A stretch of 64,000 nucleotides of DNA from Augochlora pura (taxonomy: Eukaryota > Arthropoda > Insecta > Hymenoptera > Halictidae): the NCBI RefSeq assembly GCF_028453695.1, contig NC_135773.1:4960001-5024000 (forward strand). The letters are read 5' to 3'. The position numbers and the translations under genes are program-made. Below the pieces are notes generated by a model that made no database searches, had not been told where the DNA came from, and saw only the letters and a program-made list of their open reading frames with translations. Positions within the stretch are counted from its first letter, which is position 1, and the number at the start of each line of letters is the position of its first letter. Below are positions 39,205 to 48,900 of the stretch, piece after piece.

Positions 39205-39390
39205 ATCGATGTCAAAGTGACACTATCATCATTTTTTCATACTGTAAAGTAATCTTGCAAAATATGTAAATACAAACGAAAGAATTAAAATACGTTTACG
39301 ATATTAAATGTTATCGATGTCAAAATGACACTTGTTTCTGATCATCATCTTTTCATACTATAAATCCTGTAAAATACGTAGATACAAACG
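39205..39390. repeat. Direct repeat, two copies spaced 108 bp
   Basis: The block ATCGATGTCAAAGTGACACT...CATACTGTAAA...ACAAACG begins at 39205 and again at 39313, with a few substitutions and one short deletion. About 70 bp is alignable. It lies in an AT-rich island just inside a TTAACCCC terminus at 39028 and may be internal sequence of a decayed transposon. Confidence 0.75.
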
Positions 39391-39712
39391 CTAAGTTTTT
39401 TATTTGACAGCAAATGCACTCTATGAAAATTAAATACACCGAATCGTAAATTAAAAATATTTTTCACAATAGGTGAATGATTCTAAAAACAAAAAAGATT
39501 CAATGAACTTTTCAGAAATATTTCAAAAGCAAAAACACGTAAAAACTGAACCATTCAATAAACTAAAAACCTTTTCAAGTATTATCGCCATTATCCATTA
39601 TTCGATGAATATCTAACAAAGAGAAAAAAATATCTCGCGCAAAATCGATGGATGCTCGTTAATACGCTGATCATAATAAATTCATAAAGCGTCGATTCAC
39701 CAGCTAGCGCGA

Positions 39713-39728
39713 GCGCGCGCGCGCGCGC
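39713..39728. repeat. (CG)n tract
   Basis: Eight alternating G-C steps, followed by ACGCAACGG. Confidence 0.9.
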
Positions 39729-39876
39729 ACGCAACGGCAATCACGTTTGGCTCCGATCGGAATCCCTGATCTACGCGCTAATCTGCGGTCGAATTTGAGC
39801 GTCCCGGAAAATATGCAAAAGCGCGCGGGGGATCTGTTTTATTCACGAGTCGGCGGGAAAACGACGGGACCGGGGT

Positions 39877-39897
39877 GGGGGGGGGGGGGGGGGGGGG
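39877..39897. repeat. poly-G tract, 21 nt
   Basis: Twenty-one consecutive G residues. Confidence 0.95.
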
Positions 39898-40330
39898 CGG
39901 TTTGTACGTCGTCGAAATTGTTCCTATTAGTTCCATCGACGCGAATATCGGCAACAAATTCCCCGGTGTAATCCCTTTTTCACAGAGCCGTTTCCAGCTG
40001 GTCGCAGCTCGTTCCAATCCCGATCGCTCTCGAGTTTAGAAATTTATCTAACCATCGTTTCGATAACTCCGCGCAATAAAGATAACAACCTGCCGGGGCA
40101 AAAAAAAAAATCGCACGGACGAGCGGACAGAGACACACGCGCGCGCGGCGCGCAAACGAGCGCGGCGGCGCATCGCTGCTGCCCCCCCCCTCCCCCCTCC
40201 TCCCCCTCGTATCTGCAAATCACTTCCGCGCCATATCGATTCACGGTGCGCGCGCGATACCGGAAATTGATTTCGCATTAGAAGGCGGGATAGTTCAATT
40301 TCGGTCGGCCGATCATCGGCAGCTAGTGGA

Positions 40331-40388
40331 CAGAGAGAGAGAGAGAAATAGAGAGAGAGAGAGAGAGAGAGAGAAATAGAGAGAGATA
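40331..40388. repeat. (GA)n microsatellite with AATAG interruptions
   Basis: GA runs are broken twice by AATA, giving a higher-order unit (GA)nAATA. A second GA array follows at 40638-40672. Both are within 440 bp of the groucho Q-domain exon donor, on the intron side. Confidence 0.92.
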
Positions 40389-40638
40389 GGAACACAAGCC
40401 GGTGGCCGACAAAGGGAGAGCAGATATTTCGCGCGGTTCCGACCGTTATTTGTTTTTCGTGACGGTGACTGCGTTTAATATTTAATTTACTGTTTAATGT
40501 TACTCCAATAATGTCCCCGGATAGTTTCGACGGTAAACACAAACGTCACGATCCGCGCGCGTTATATACGCCGCCGCGGCCTGTACACATACACCCACGC
40601 ACACACGGACGAGACGCGCGCGTGTTCCCAATCAGAGT

Positions 40639-40671
<33 letters not shown>

Positions 40672-40770
40672 TCCGTATTCGCTCGCGCGCGTGTGCGCGA
40701 GAGAGAGATAAAGGCCGCGTGTGCGTGCGAGCGAGGGAGAGTAATTTATCTTCCATTGGCGTGCACTCAC

Positions 40771-40908
40771 CCCGATAATGGCGTTGAGTTCGGTCATGGT
40801 CACTTGTTTGGCTCTGTCAACAGCAGTGGCGACTTGTTGTTGATGTTCCTGGGAGAGAAACGGCAGGATCTGAGCAATTATAGCGTTTAACCTCTTCGCT
40901 ATCTCTGT
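40771..40908 (-). CDS. gro: groucho exon: C-terminal half of Q domain
   Basis: This 138-nt exon encodes 46 residues and is phase 0 at both ends. On the minus strand it follows a strong acceptor (TCCTTTCTGCTTTCAG) and precedes a GTGAGT donor. The product runs TEIAKRLNAIIAQILPFLSQ, then EHQQQVATAVDRAKQ and VTMTELNAIIG. This is the most conserved part of the Groucho/TLE Q domain: an amphipathic helix with leucine/isoleucine spacing (AKRLNAIIAQILPFL), followed by the QEHQQQV...RAKQVTM.ELNAIIG helix. In the family these helices make the tetramer needed for repression and the surface bound by TCF/LEF proteins. Hexapod genomes usually carry a single gro gene, so I use that symbol. The preceding exons (ending in a YGLNxEMHKQ-like sequence) are not visible in the 23 kb upstream. 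In vertebrate TLE genes this region is split over two exons; here it is one. Confidence 0.97.
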
Positions 40909-42079
40909 CTGAAAGCAGAAAGGAGAACGATCCTTATTAAACGGTAAATCGCTTTATGACCGATCGACGATCCGTGTACGCGTAATTGAACGGGGATAAC
41001 GATTCACCAACCACCCCTCTTCCACCCCTCTTCCACCCGCCTTGCCACCGGGGGAGAGGCCGTCGCCCCTCGCCCCGCTTGGCGCATTCGAGGAGTATCA
41101 TTTATCAAGCACGACGCGGCGACTCGCATCCAATATATGTCACTTAATTCAAGTTTTATTGAGACCACCACCCTCCACCCTCGCCACCCATCAATCTCAC
41201 TCTCTCGATTACCCCGGCCGCCGAATCATCGACGGTCGGGCCGAATTCCAATTTCCACTTCTGCCGCGCGATGAACTGGTTAATGCGGATAATGATATAA
41301 TAATATCGATGATCGGGTGTAGAACGCGATACTTGCCCGGAATTCGATGGGATCGGAGATTAACTAAGTTTTCCAGACGTTCGATTTTACGCGCGATCGG
41401 CGAAATCGCGATCGAAGGAAGGGGTTGCGTCTTCGAGAACTTTTGATGCTCATTCTCATAGTATCATATTATATTAATTAACACTTTCCGCGTTAATTAC
41501 CTTTTTCGTTATTTACCTTGACTCTTCACTGTTGATATTTTATTAAATCACGATAGATTGTACGTAATTTTTTGTTATCGTGCATATAACAATTAAACAG
41601 ATTTATCGCAACTCATTCTTGTGATCGTGATTAATTCTTCACTTCGAAATTTCTTTCTTTAGCGCATTAAATAAGCATGTAAGATTATGCCACGTGGCAC
41701 GGGACGTGTCAAGATATTAGTAATTCCATTGATACACCGTCTTACTCACTATTTATTTATGCTTCGTCACATTTTAATTGCAAAATCCTTGTACGAACAA
41801 TGAAACCGTGCGCAACCTCTATCCTCTAACAAATTCCTGAACGCTGAAGCTTTCAATTGAACGCAATAGTGAGTCTGAATATTTAAAATCGTCGAGAATA
41901 TAAGTATAGCAAAAATGAATCGATGAAATACAAACGTGTGAAGATTCGAGCAGAATTTATAAATGGCCTTGCATTGTTCTTTAAATATTTGCGTTATTAC
42001 GCGAGTGACCACATTGTTAAGTCCTCGTAGTTCACTTAGAAACATGTCATTTTGTTTAATAATGCGTAGTTTACTATTC

Positions 42080-42310
42080 TATTTCTTAATTTTTATTTAT
42101 TACTTGTTATGTTCTGAGGGACGATGAAAAGTTTTTAAATAGAAAAGTTCTAATTTTAATAGAACTTCGCAATTAAATGAAACCTCGTTTCAAAAATATT
42201 TTAAAGTGATATATTTTCTTTCGTATAAAAATTCTTAATTTCTATTTTCTATTTATTAGGTTTCAAGGGACGATGAAAAATTCTGAAATACAAAAGTTCT
42301 AATTTTTCAT
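42080..42310. repeat. AT-rich direct repeat, two copies spaced 149 bp
   Basis: The motif GGGACGATGAAAA starts at 42118 and again at 42267. Flanking sequence aligns for about 80 bp (TTCTTAATTT...TTTATTA upstream, AAAAGTTCTAATTTT downstream). Copy 1 also contains a perfect hairpin with 8-bp arms (AAGTTCTA / TAGAACTT, 42145-42167). The origin is unknown; a decayed transposable element is possible, since a LINE fragment starts 210 bp further on. Confidence 0.75.
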
Positions 42311-42520
42311 ATAAAAATTCTAGATAAAAAATAATTTTACGTACTGATTTAAACGAAATGTGAAACAGAACATTTTCAAAACCATTTCGCCTCCGAATAA
42401 ATAATCGTCTCATAGAACAGCTTTTACGCAAAGATAGCACCACCGGAAGTGGGCGAGATCGGCCGCGAATAGATTGATACAGCTCGATAAATGTATTCTT
42501 CGATTAACAGAATATTCTAA

Positions 42521-42615
42521 CAACGGCGCGGAATAGCTGCACCAGGTATCGTTCCTGAAAGCGGATTTATCGAGTCGTTAACACAAATTAACCCCAGCAA
42601 AGCGTCAGGCCCGGG
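42521..42615 (+). mobile_element. Fragment of a non-LTR retrotransposon (LINE) reverse transcriptase
   Basis: The plus strand is open from 42521 (after a TAA stop) to the edge of an assembly gap and ends ESLTQINPSKASGPG. The pattern (I/L)xPxKAxGPD(G/I) marks the start of the reverse transcriptase finger/palm region in LINE-type elements, where the next residues would be D and G/I. The rest of the domain would be inside or beyond the gap, and the sequence after the gap (42716 on) shows no continuation that I recognise. The upstream stop indicates a truncated or decayed copy. The short match limits confidence and the clade cannot be told. Confidence 0.55.
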
Positions 42616-42715
42616 NNNNNNNNNNNNNNNNNNNNNNNNNNNNNNNNNNNNNNNNNNNNNNNNNNNNNNNNNNNNNNNNNNNNNNNNNNNNNNNNNNNNN
42701 NNNNNNNNNNNNNNN
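42616..42715. other. Assembly gap (100 N)
   Basis: Exactly 100 N, the usual placeholder for a gap of unknown size. It interrupts a LINE-like reading frame, so an unresolved interspersed repeat is the probable cause. Confidence 0.99.
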
Positions 42716-42948
42716 AATGCCATGCCCATTTTACAGGAATTGTCCGTGGCGCCACGATGAATTTTCTATTATGCGATACATATAATGTCACATAATAAAA
42801 CTATATTTCATGTATAAATAAAACTATTTTCAGACGTTTTATAAGGCATTCATTTTCTCACACCGCTACATCAACGATGATAATAATGAAAAAATTATAA
42901 GTATTGTCATTTGTTTAAATTATATATATATTTTCATCAATCTAAGCG

Positions 42949-43030
42949 CGCCGGTCACCGGTGGCCCCCATGGCGTCACTGCCAAGTTCAGTGCCGGTCA
43001 CCGGTGACCCCCGTGGCATTCAACGTGTCA
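42949..43030. repeat. 43-bp tandem duplication carrying a GGTCACCGGTGACC palindrome
   Basis: CCGGTCACCGGTGRCCCCCRTGGC begins at 42951 and 42994, 43 bp apart. The second copy contains a perfect 14-bp palindrome (42996-43009); the first has one mismatch. The preceding AGTGCCGG recalls the terminus of the MITE at 31835, also followed by a 14-bp palindrome. Confidence 0.8.
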
Positions 43031-43345
43031 AACAGCAGTCGCCAATTTCTTGCAGAACGTCTGCGTGCAATTAAGTGAAAAAATAATGGTCCTCCCCCTC
43101 CCGGTGGATCGCGGGACTGTTTCCGTAACGTTTGCCTTTTAAATCGCGCGAGCTGACGCGACAGGCTCGCGCAACTGACGCGTTAATTTCCGAGGGTGCT
43201 GATACAATTTTCGCGACGCTTAGCTTTCCACGGCGTCGCGGAGATAAGAAAGAACGCCTGGGGCGGGCTACAGGGGGTGGATAAAAAATTGTGTGTAAAA
43301 GGTGACATCAGGAGCAAAGAGAGGAACGGCGACGGGGGGAGGGGC

Positions 43346-43348
<3 letters not shown>

Positions 43349-43377
<29 letters not shown>
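43349..43377. repeat. (GA)n microsatellite
   Basis: About fourteen GA units. Confidence 0.93.
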
Positions 43378-43379
<2 letters not shown>

Positions 43380-44711
43380 GGCGCAAACGTAATTGCGTTG
43401 CCAAGAAGTTTTCCCCGGCGTAGAGAGGTAACCAAGGAAATATTGAATGGCTCGGATGCTTCACCAACCGCTGGAAGAGAACGTTGCGGGGGAGGAGCCG
43501 CGGGAAGGGCCGCCGGAGAAATAGAGAAGCGAAACGGAAGCGTGGAAGGTGACTTTTGGCGCTGCGGATTCTCATTGTCCTGGATTTCACACGGGGGAGA
43601 TGAAAACCTTGGCCAGAATGAATTTTTCCCTACCGGCGCCAAATTGGACCCGCGCAGATTGCCAAGGCCGATTGACACGGGACATCATCCAATTGATGAT
43701 CTCGTCAGAAATATATTAGATCCGTGTTCTTCTCGTCTGGTGGCTTTTTGATGCGCGGGGGACGGCGACGTTGCTCCGGGAAATTTCATTTTAACCGACC
43801 CGTTGGTGGCCGACGAGGACAGGTAACGCGCGATGCCATGATTTCTTGCAGAGCGATTTGTGGCTGATCCGCAATAGATAACCCTTGACCTATTCGACAG
43901 AGCATCGACATATTGCGTAAAATTTGTGATTCAATCGTTCATTTTAGTCTGTGTAGAATTTTTAGAAAATCATGGAACGCGTCAAATTTATATATGTATA
44001 CTCTAGAATTAATTTATAATATTTACTTCATTTATACTTTGATAGAGTTGATTGGCAGTGCAGTTATTTTCATAACTAGATTGCGGGTTTTTCTCTATAA
44101 AATTTTTTATAAAATTATATCTGTAATATAATTAATTTCCATCAGTATACACATTTTCCTACATTTTACAAATTTACACGTGTACGTGTACCTTATCTAT
44201 ACAAAATATGCATAGTGAAGAAAATAAATGATATTATTATTCTTTGTGCATCATCGGAAACTTTCTGGTCAATAGAACAAATTTTTTCCTCGTCCTGATA
44301 TTTAAGAAATAATTCATAAAAATGAGAGTTTGCATAAAGACAAACAGTCTAGTCACAACTATTATCGTTGCATTTATTCCCATTATTAAAAGTATCATAG
44401 CTATCGCATTAATACCACATTTATAAGAAATTGGCAACTTAAATATTCACTAGAAATCTGATAATATCTTATCATACAAGAACAACCGTACGATAAATAA
44501 ATTGCAACAGACGAGAACGCTGGACACAAAATCTTTCGCTTGACACAAAATCTTTCGAAAAAGCTGCAGGATCGGTGTAGATTTAACCTGGAAGGTGGAT
44601 TAGAGAAACCAGGTAGAGTTTTAAGGGCATCGACGTCTCCATAGAAGTAGCGACCGTGATTTTCTTCCCGGTGGCTGCGCTAAGCAAGCTACTGAAAATT
44701 GGCGTGGCCGC

Positions 44712-44985
44712 CGAATCTGATGGAACTGTGATGTTGACAAGGATTGAACCCACCTCTGACCAGACTACCGGGTTTATCCGGGAAGGGTCGAAGGTCCTCT
44801 GGGAATAACTGCCCTCCGCCTGGTCAGCCGTGACAAGTCCCCACGATAAGATCGAATCTGATTGAACTGTGATGTTGACAGGGATTGGACACACCTCCGA
44901 CCGAACATGTGGTCCGTCCAGAAGGGTTGAGGATCCTTAGGGAGTAACTCGCCTCTAACAAGTTCGTGAGAGAGGAAGACTTTTT
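44712..44985. repeat. Tandem duplication with a 141-bp period, unclassified
   Basis: Two copies begin CGAATCTGAT (44712 and 44853). They share GAACTGTGATGTTGACA, GGATTG, CACCTC, GACC, the middle (AGAAGGGTYGARG) and the end (GGRAGTAACT or GGAATAACT). Divergence is clear but the copies align over most of their length. The sequence is non-AT-rich inside an AT-rich neighbourhood, typical of an inserted element. A minus-strand frame stays open over much of it but gives no recognisable protein. It could be internal repeats of a retroelement or a small satellite. Confidence 0.78.
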
Positions 44986-45179
44986 TTGCCTTCCGTGAAA
45001 TACCACGAGCGCCTAATTCGAGCTTCCTTCGAGCATTTCTTCAAAATCTCGGAGCTTAGATTGTTAAATATATTATGCTGTTTACGCATGAATCGGGAAC
45101 TGTTTCGAATACTTGGAATAGATTCTTTACAAAACTGCAATCGGAAGATGTATTTTGATAGTCTTTAGGGGGTGGATAG

Positions 45180-45466
45180 CGGATTTTTAGTATTTATGAT
45201 AAATTGGAAGAATTTGTATTAGAAATTGAGGATGAAAATGAAAATATTGAGAGACATATAAATTAACTGAATTCTAGTGTATGCCCTAGTACACTTATTC
45301 TGATGAACAATTAGTAGAATTAAGAAAGTATGTAAACCGAGAAGGAACAAAAGATGACACTGTAAATGACAATTTCATACTTTGGCACCGGGCTAATCAA
45401 TTAATAAAAATGAAGAAACAATTACACTACATCGTAACCCAAATGTTCACTCATCTACCTATATAG
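45180..45466 (+). pseudogene. Coding-like relic in two frames (possible pseudogene), family unknown
   Basis: Two plus-strand segments have the composition of real protein despite lying in AT-rich DNA. Segment A (45180-45266) reads ...YDKLEEFVLEIEDENENIER... and ends in TAA. Segment B (45290-45463, stop TAG at 45464) lies in a different frame and includes SDEQLVELRKYVNREGTKDD and, further on, FILWHRANQLIKMKKQLHYI. Segment B has no ATG at its start and follows a TAG. Acidic/hydrophobic periodicity in A and the heptad-like pattern in B suggest helical, possibly coiled-coil, sequence. Frame change plus stops suggest a decayed retrocopy or an exon relic, on the strand opposite to groucho. I do not recognise the family; chance cannot be excluded without a search. 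Confidence 0.35.
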
Positions 45467-46727
45467 TTATTTTTTTAATTTCAAGAGCATTTGTGACACG
45501 GGACTTTTTACCGTTTTCAGGTACACCTCACCGTGCAACGTTTCGCACGAAATCGAAGAATTGAGTTTCGACGAAAAGAAAATGATCTTCCGGACCAGCT
45601 GCGAAGAAGAATCGAAGTAAGAGGATTGGTATAGATAGAGACAGAGAGAGAGAGAAAGCGTTTGGCCAACGAAGCGGAAACCAAGCCGAAAATCCCCATG
45701 GAAATTTCATCGATCTCGTCGGGGACATTAGGAAATCCTCGTGCACAAGACGTTGACGTCTGCCGGTGAACGCGGGCGCGGAAGTACGTGCAAGAATCCC
45801 GGAGAGCTATACGTACAGCATAGGAGCAGCCGGGTCTCGACTGTTTTTCTTTTCTCTCACGTCGGCGTTCTAGCAGGCGTAGAAGCTCGGGATACCCGCG
45901 CGGCATGCCGGGACGAAAACGCGGGCGCGCTGGCTCGTAATATCGCGAAAGCCGCAGGAAGCTTCAGCGAAGTGGCTCCTCTTCGGCTGGTACACGTACT
46001 TGATCCGCGTTCCCGCGGCGGTGTGTGCAAGCCGCGCGGCGCGGCGCGGCGCGGAGCGGAGGAGAGGCGGAATAAAGCGTGGAGGAGCGGAGAGAAGCGG
46101 AGCGGAGGAGCAGCGTGCTCGAGATCCGCGCTAGCACGCGAAATAGGCGTTCTCGGAGCCCCTCCGAGCACATGCGGCTGAGCATTGTGCCTCCCGCGTA
46201 TTCCTAAAAGCAGGCAGCAACATTCGCCGCATAAAAATGCAAAGCGACAAAGTGCCGCCGATAAAATTCTTTTCCCTGTGAAACGGTGACGTGAACCGAA
46301 TGCGCTCCTATCACGCGCGCGCCGCCTCTGCCTCGATTCCGCGCTTTCGTTTCGCCAGGCGCCACGGTATGTACCGACGAATAATCTAATATCGTGTTCC
46401 GACCGCGAACATCCAGGAATCCTGACGATCGGCGAAAGACGATGCTCCCGGACGTACACTGATTCCGATGTTCTGCTCGATTATTATACGTTGCTGCATG
46501 TGTGAGGAACCACCTTTGGAAAACTCGCGTTGAGGATTTGGTTCGGGTTTTATTTGACACTTTTTAGCGAACCTCTGAATTTAGTGCTTAATCGCGTTAG
46601 GGATTGGTAGTAAATCAGAAAATAATAGTAAATAGCGATAAAACAGTTTCGCAAGGAATTAGTTCACTTTAAAGGAACTCGTCTTCTAAACGATTCGCTG
46701 TGAAACTCAATAAAGACGAAATTTTAA

Positions 46728-46914
46728 CCCCTTGCACTATAATAACAAGTCAAACTCGTGATAAAGATTCCATATAGGATTTATTAAATATGAATATTAT
46801 TAATTTCTTCTAAATCGAAATTAAATTGAATTCTTCTTTTATGAAAGTATAGGAACGAAACGAAACAAATAAGTGCTAATCAAAGCAGCGTGAAAGGAGT
46901 CGTAGTGCAAGGGG
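46728..46914. mobile_element. TTAA-flanked piggyBac-type MITE, 187 bp
   Basis: Left end CCCCTTGCACTATAA and right end TCGTAGTGCAAGGGG are inverted repeats (CCCCTTGCACTA is identical over 12 bases). The flanks are TTAA (46724-46727) and TTAG (46915-46918), a target duplication with one substitution. The body is AT-rich and non-coding. It shares its termini with the outer element at 31725-32209 and its right half with 27219-27253, so at least three copies of one family occur in this locus. Confidence 0.8.
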
Positions 46915-48730
46915 TTAGCGTTGTAAGAAAGTGTTTTATTATCCAAACAATTTCACTCTATTATATCTTGTGGGTGATGTCTATAAAATAATAATTTTAC
47001 ACGAAGTTATCATCGTTCCATACAGTATGGATGATACCAAACTTTACACAACGATTCTAACAATTTGTTTAGTCGGTATAATAGCTTTCTCCAACTACTT
47101 TAAACAGTAAATAACAACTTGGTGTTACCCGCAAGCAAAAACATTCTTGGCATCAAGTATACGAACCCTCGTACACAGTAGTCTGCGGACTTTGTGCATT
47201 TATAATGGCAAAGAATAAGGCAAGAAAACAAACACGGCAATTTCCTAAAAGGATCAACAATTCTCAACAAATTTGTGTTCCCTTGTAAAAGTTCTTGAAA
47301 AAATTGAATAAACTGCACACGGTTCGAAACCGTGTTCCGTGACGCACGCGAAGACGAGCGTTCGGAAGATCAGCGGAATCTCTGGTCGACGAATAAATCT
47401 TGTTTCCGGTAAAAGTGCGCAGTGCAGTTACAATAATAGACGTCTGATCTGTCCGATAGAATGCTTTTCGGCGGTGGTATAGAGGAGGGGATAGGAAAAA
47501 CGAGCGAAACGACTGCGCGCCGCTGAATGGAGAGTCTGAAATGTCTCGCGGTGAATCAGAGCTCGAGGAATGGCAGGGTTCCAAGCTGCGGGAGATGATC
47601 GCGCGGGCAAAGATACGGCGTGACGCACTTCCGAATGTTTAATTGAAGAGTCAGCGGGCGGAAGAGGGCGGAAGAGGGCGGACAGGGGCGAGAAGGAGGG
47701 CCGCGCGCGGCTTGGCGCGGTACGACGCGGGTGCGGCGCGGGCGCGGGCGCGGCGCGGCGCGGGGGGGTTGGTTATAAGCGGGCGGAAAGTTTGCAGGAA
47801 CGGTGCCACGTTTAGCTCGATGCCGTGGAGTTGGCAGAAGCGGAGCGCGCCGGTAAAACGGCCCGTTACTCGCACTAACGAGTAAACCAGCAGTTGCTCG
47901 TCGGACTTTGCCGGTATTATGCTACACGAGCAAATAAACCGGCGTGTTCGGGTAACTCCCTGGTTTCTGGTAAGCCCCTATACACTGGCTGCGCTCGCTG
48001 TAAAGCCCGGCTAACGTCCGCGTGATTGCAATATTCCGCGGGTTGTGGAGTGCGCGCCGGATGTACGAGTGTTCGCGCTTGTGTTTCCGCGTCGGTGTGC
48101 TCCGCCCGACCGACGTTTCCGCGCGTTAAGGCGGCCGCCGACGCACGATGCACCGAAAACTCATCGCCCGTTAGATTCCGTCCGCTCCGCGCCGCGCCGC
48201 TAGAGCGAGAGTCGCGCCGAGAGCGCGGACCGCGGCGAAAGTTAAATTTAATCAAGTCGCCCGGCCCGTTGTTGCAAACCCCGAAACGTTATTCAGTTTG
48301 CGCCGCGAGGAAAGAATAACGCGGTTAACGGCGTGGCGGCGGGTCGACATAGTTCGAAACGTTAGGTCGGTTAAGTCGGCAGCGGAGCGCACCGGTGGCG
48401 CCGGCCGCCCGGGAGAAATTGCTCGCGCGGAAATTGTTGAATAGGAATGCGGGTAAACGGAAGGCGGCCGAATCGGAATGCCTGCCGTTCGATCGAAACA
48501 GGTTGCAACGGTTGACGATCGGGGATACGCGCGCGCGGCCCGGGTTAATTAGGTTAAAATTGTATCCACCGAATCGTGCGGCGATTCGCGCGAGCGACCG
48601 ACGCCGGGGCGAGAGAGCTCGCTCCAGAGCCACTGGATTAGAAATATTGTTGAGTCAACGCGTCGAAATTCCCCCCCTCCCCTGTTGGAGCGCGCGCGCG
48701 AGCGCGGTCCGTGTCCCCGGGCGCGCGCGT

Positions 48731-48900
48731 TCGAATCGGAAAGCCACTTAAATTAGACCGTACTAAATTCGAAGGGCGCTAAGATTAGATGGCACTCAAT
48801 TTAAAGCGCGGCCTAATTAAAGCCCGCTCGAATCGAAGCGTACTCGGATTGCGGAATACTTAATCCGTAGAATGAGCGACACTCGAATCGAAATTTGCTG
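48731..48900. repeat. Degenerate 16-bp tandem array
   Basis: Units end in ACT, GCT or CCT at 48748, 48764, 48780, 48796, 48814, 48828, 48844 and 48860, giving spacings of 16, 16, 16, 18, 14, 16 and 16. The approximate consensus is YRAATYRAAGSGYACT, for example AAATTCGAAGGGCGCT and CGAATCGAAGCGTACT. Individual units differ at 4-6 positions, so the array is old or constrained only in its pattern. Looser copies with longer spacing appear to continue to about 49050. Confidence 0.75.

Larger units (their letters stand above)
32588..40770 (-). other. gro: groucho intron between Q-domain exon and GP-domain exon (8,183 bp)
   Basis: This phase-0 intron is bounded on the minus strand by GGG|GTGAGT at 40770 and TTGCAG at 32588. 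The first 1.7 kb on the plus-strand left (32588-34310) is one of the longest AT-rich, repeat-poor stretches in the window. From 34310 to 35600 it is CpG-rich with poly-C (34316) and purine arrays (34586, 34857), and 35600-36150 and 37040-37620 are AT-rich. The block 37620-39010 is CpG-rich with GA arrays, 39010-39700 is AT-rich with a 108-bp-spaced direct repeat, and 39700-40740 has (CG)n, poly-G and GA arrays. No other coding exon is supported. Confidence 0.92.

Noticed and set aside
45741..48319. CpG-rich blocks with many frames, considered as an alternative groucho promoter/first exon
   Set aside because: CpG-rich blocks occur throughout the window, and no start codon with Groucho N-terminal sequence or convincing core promoter was found.
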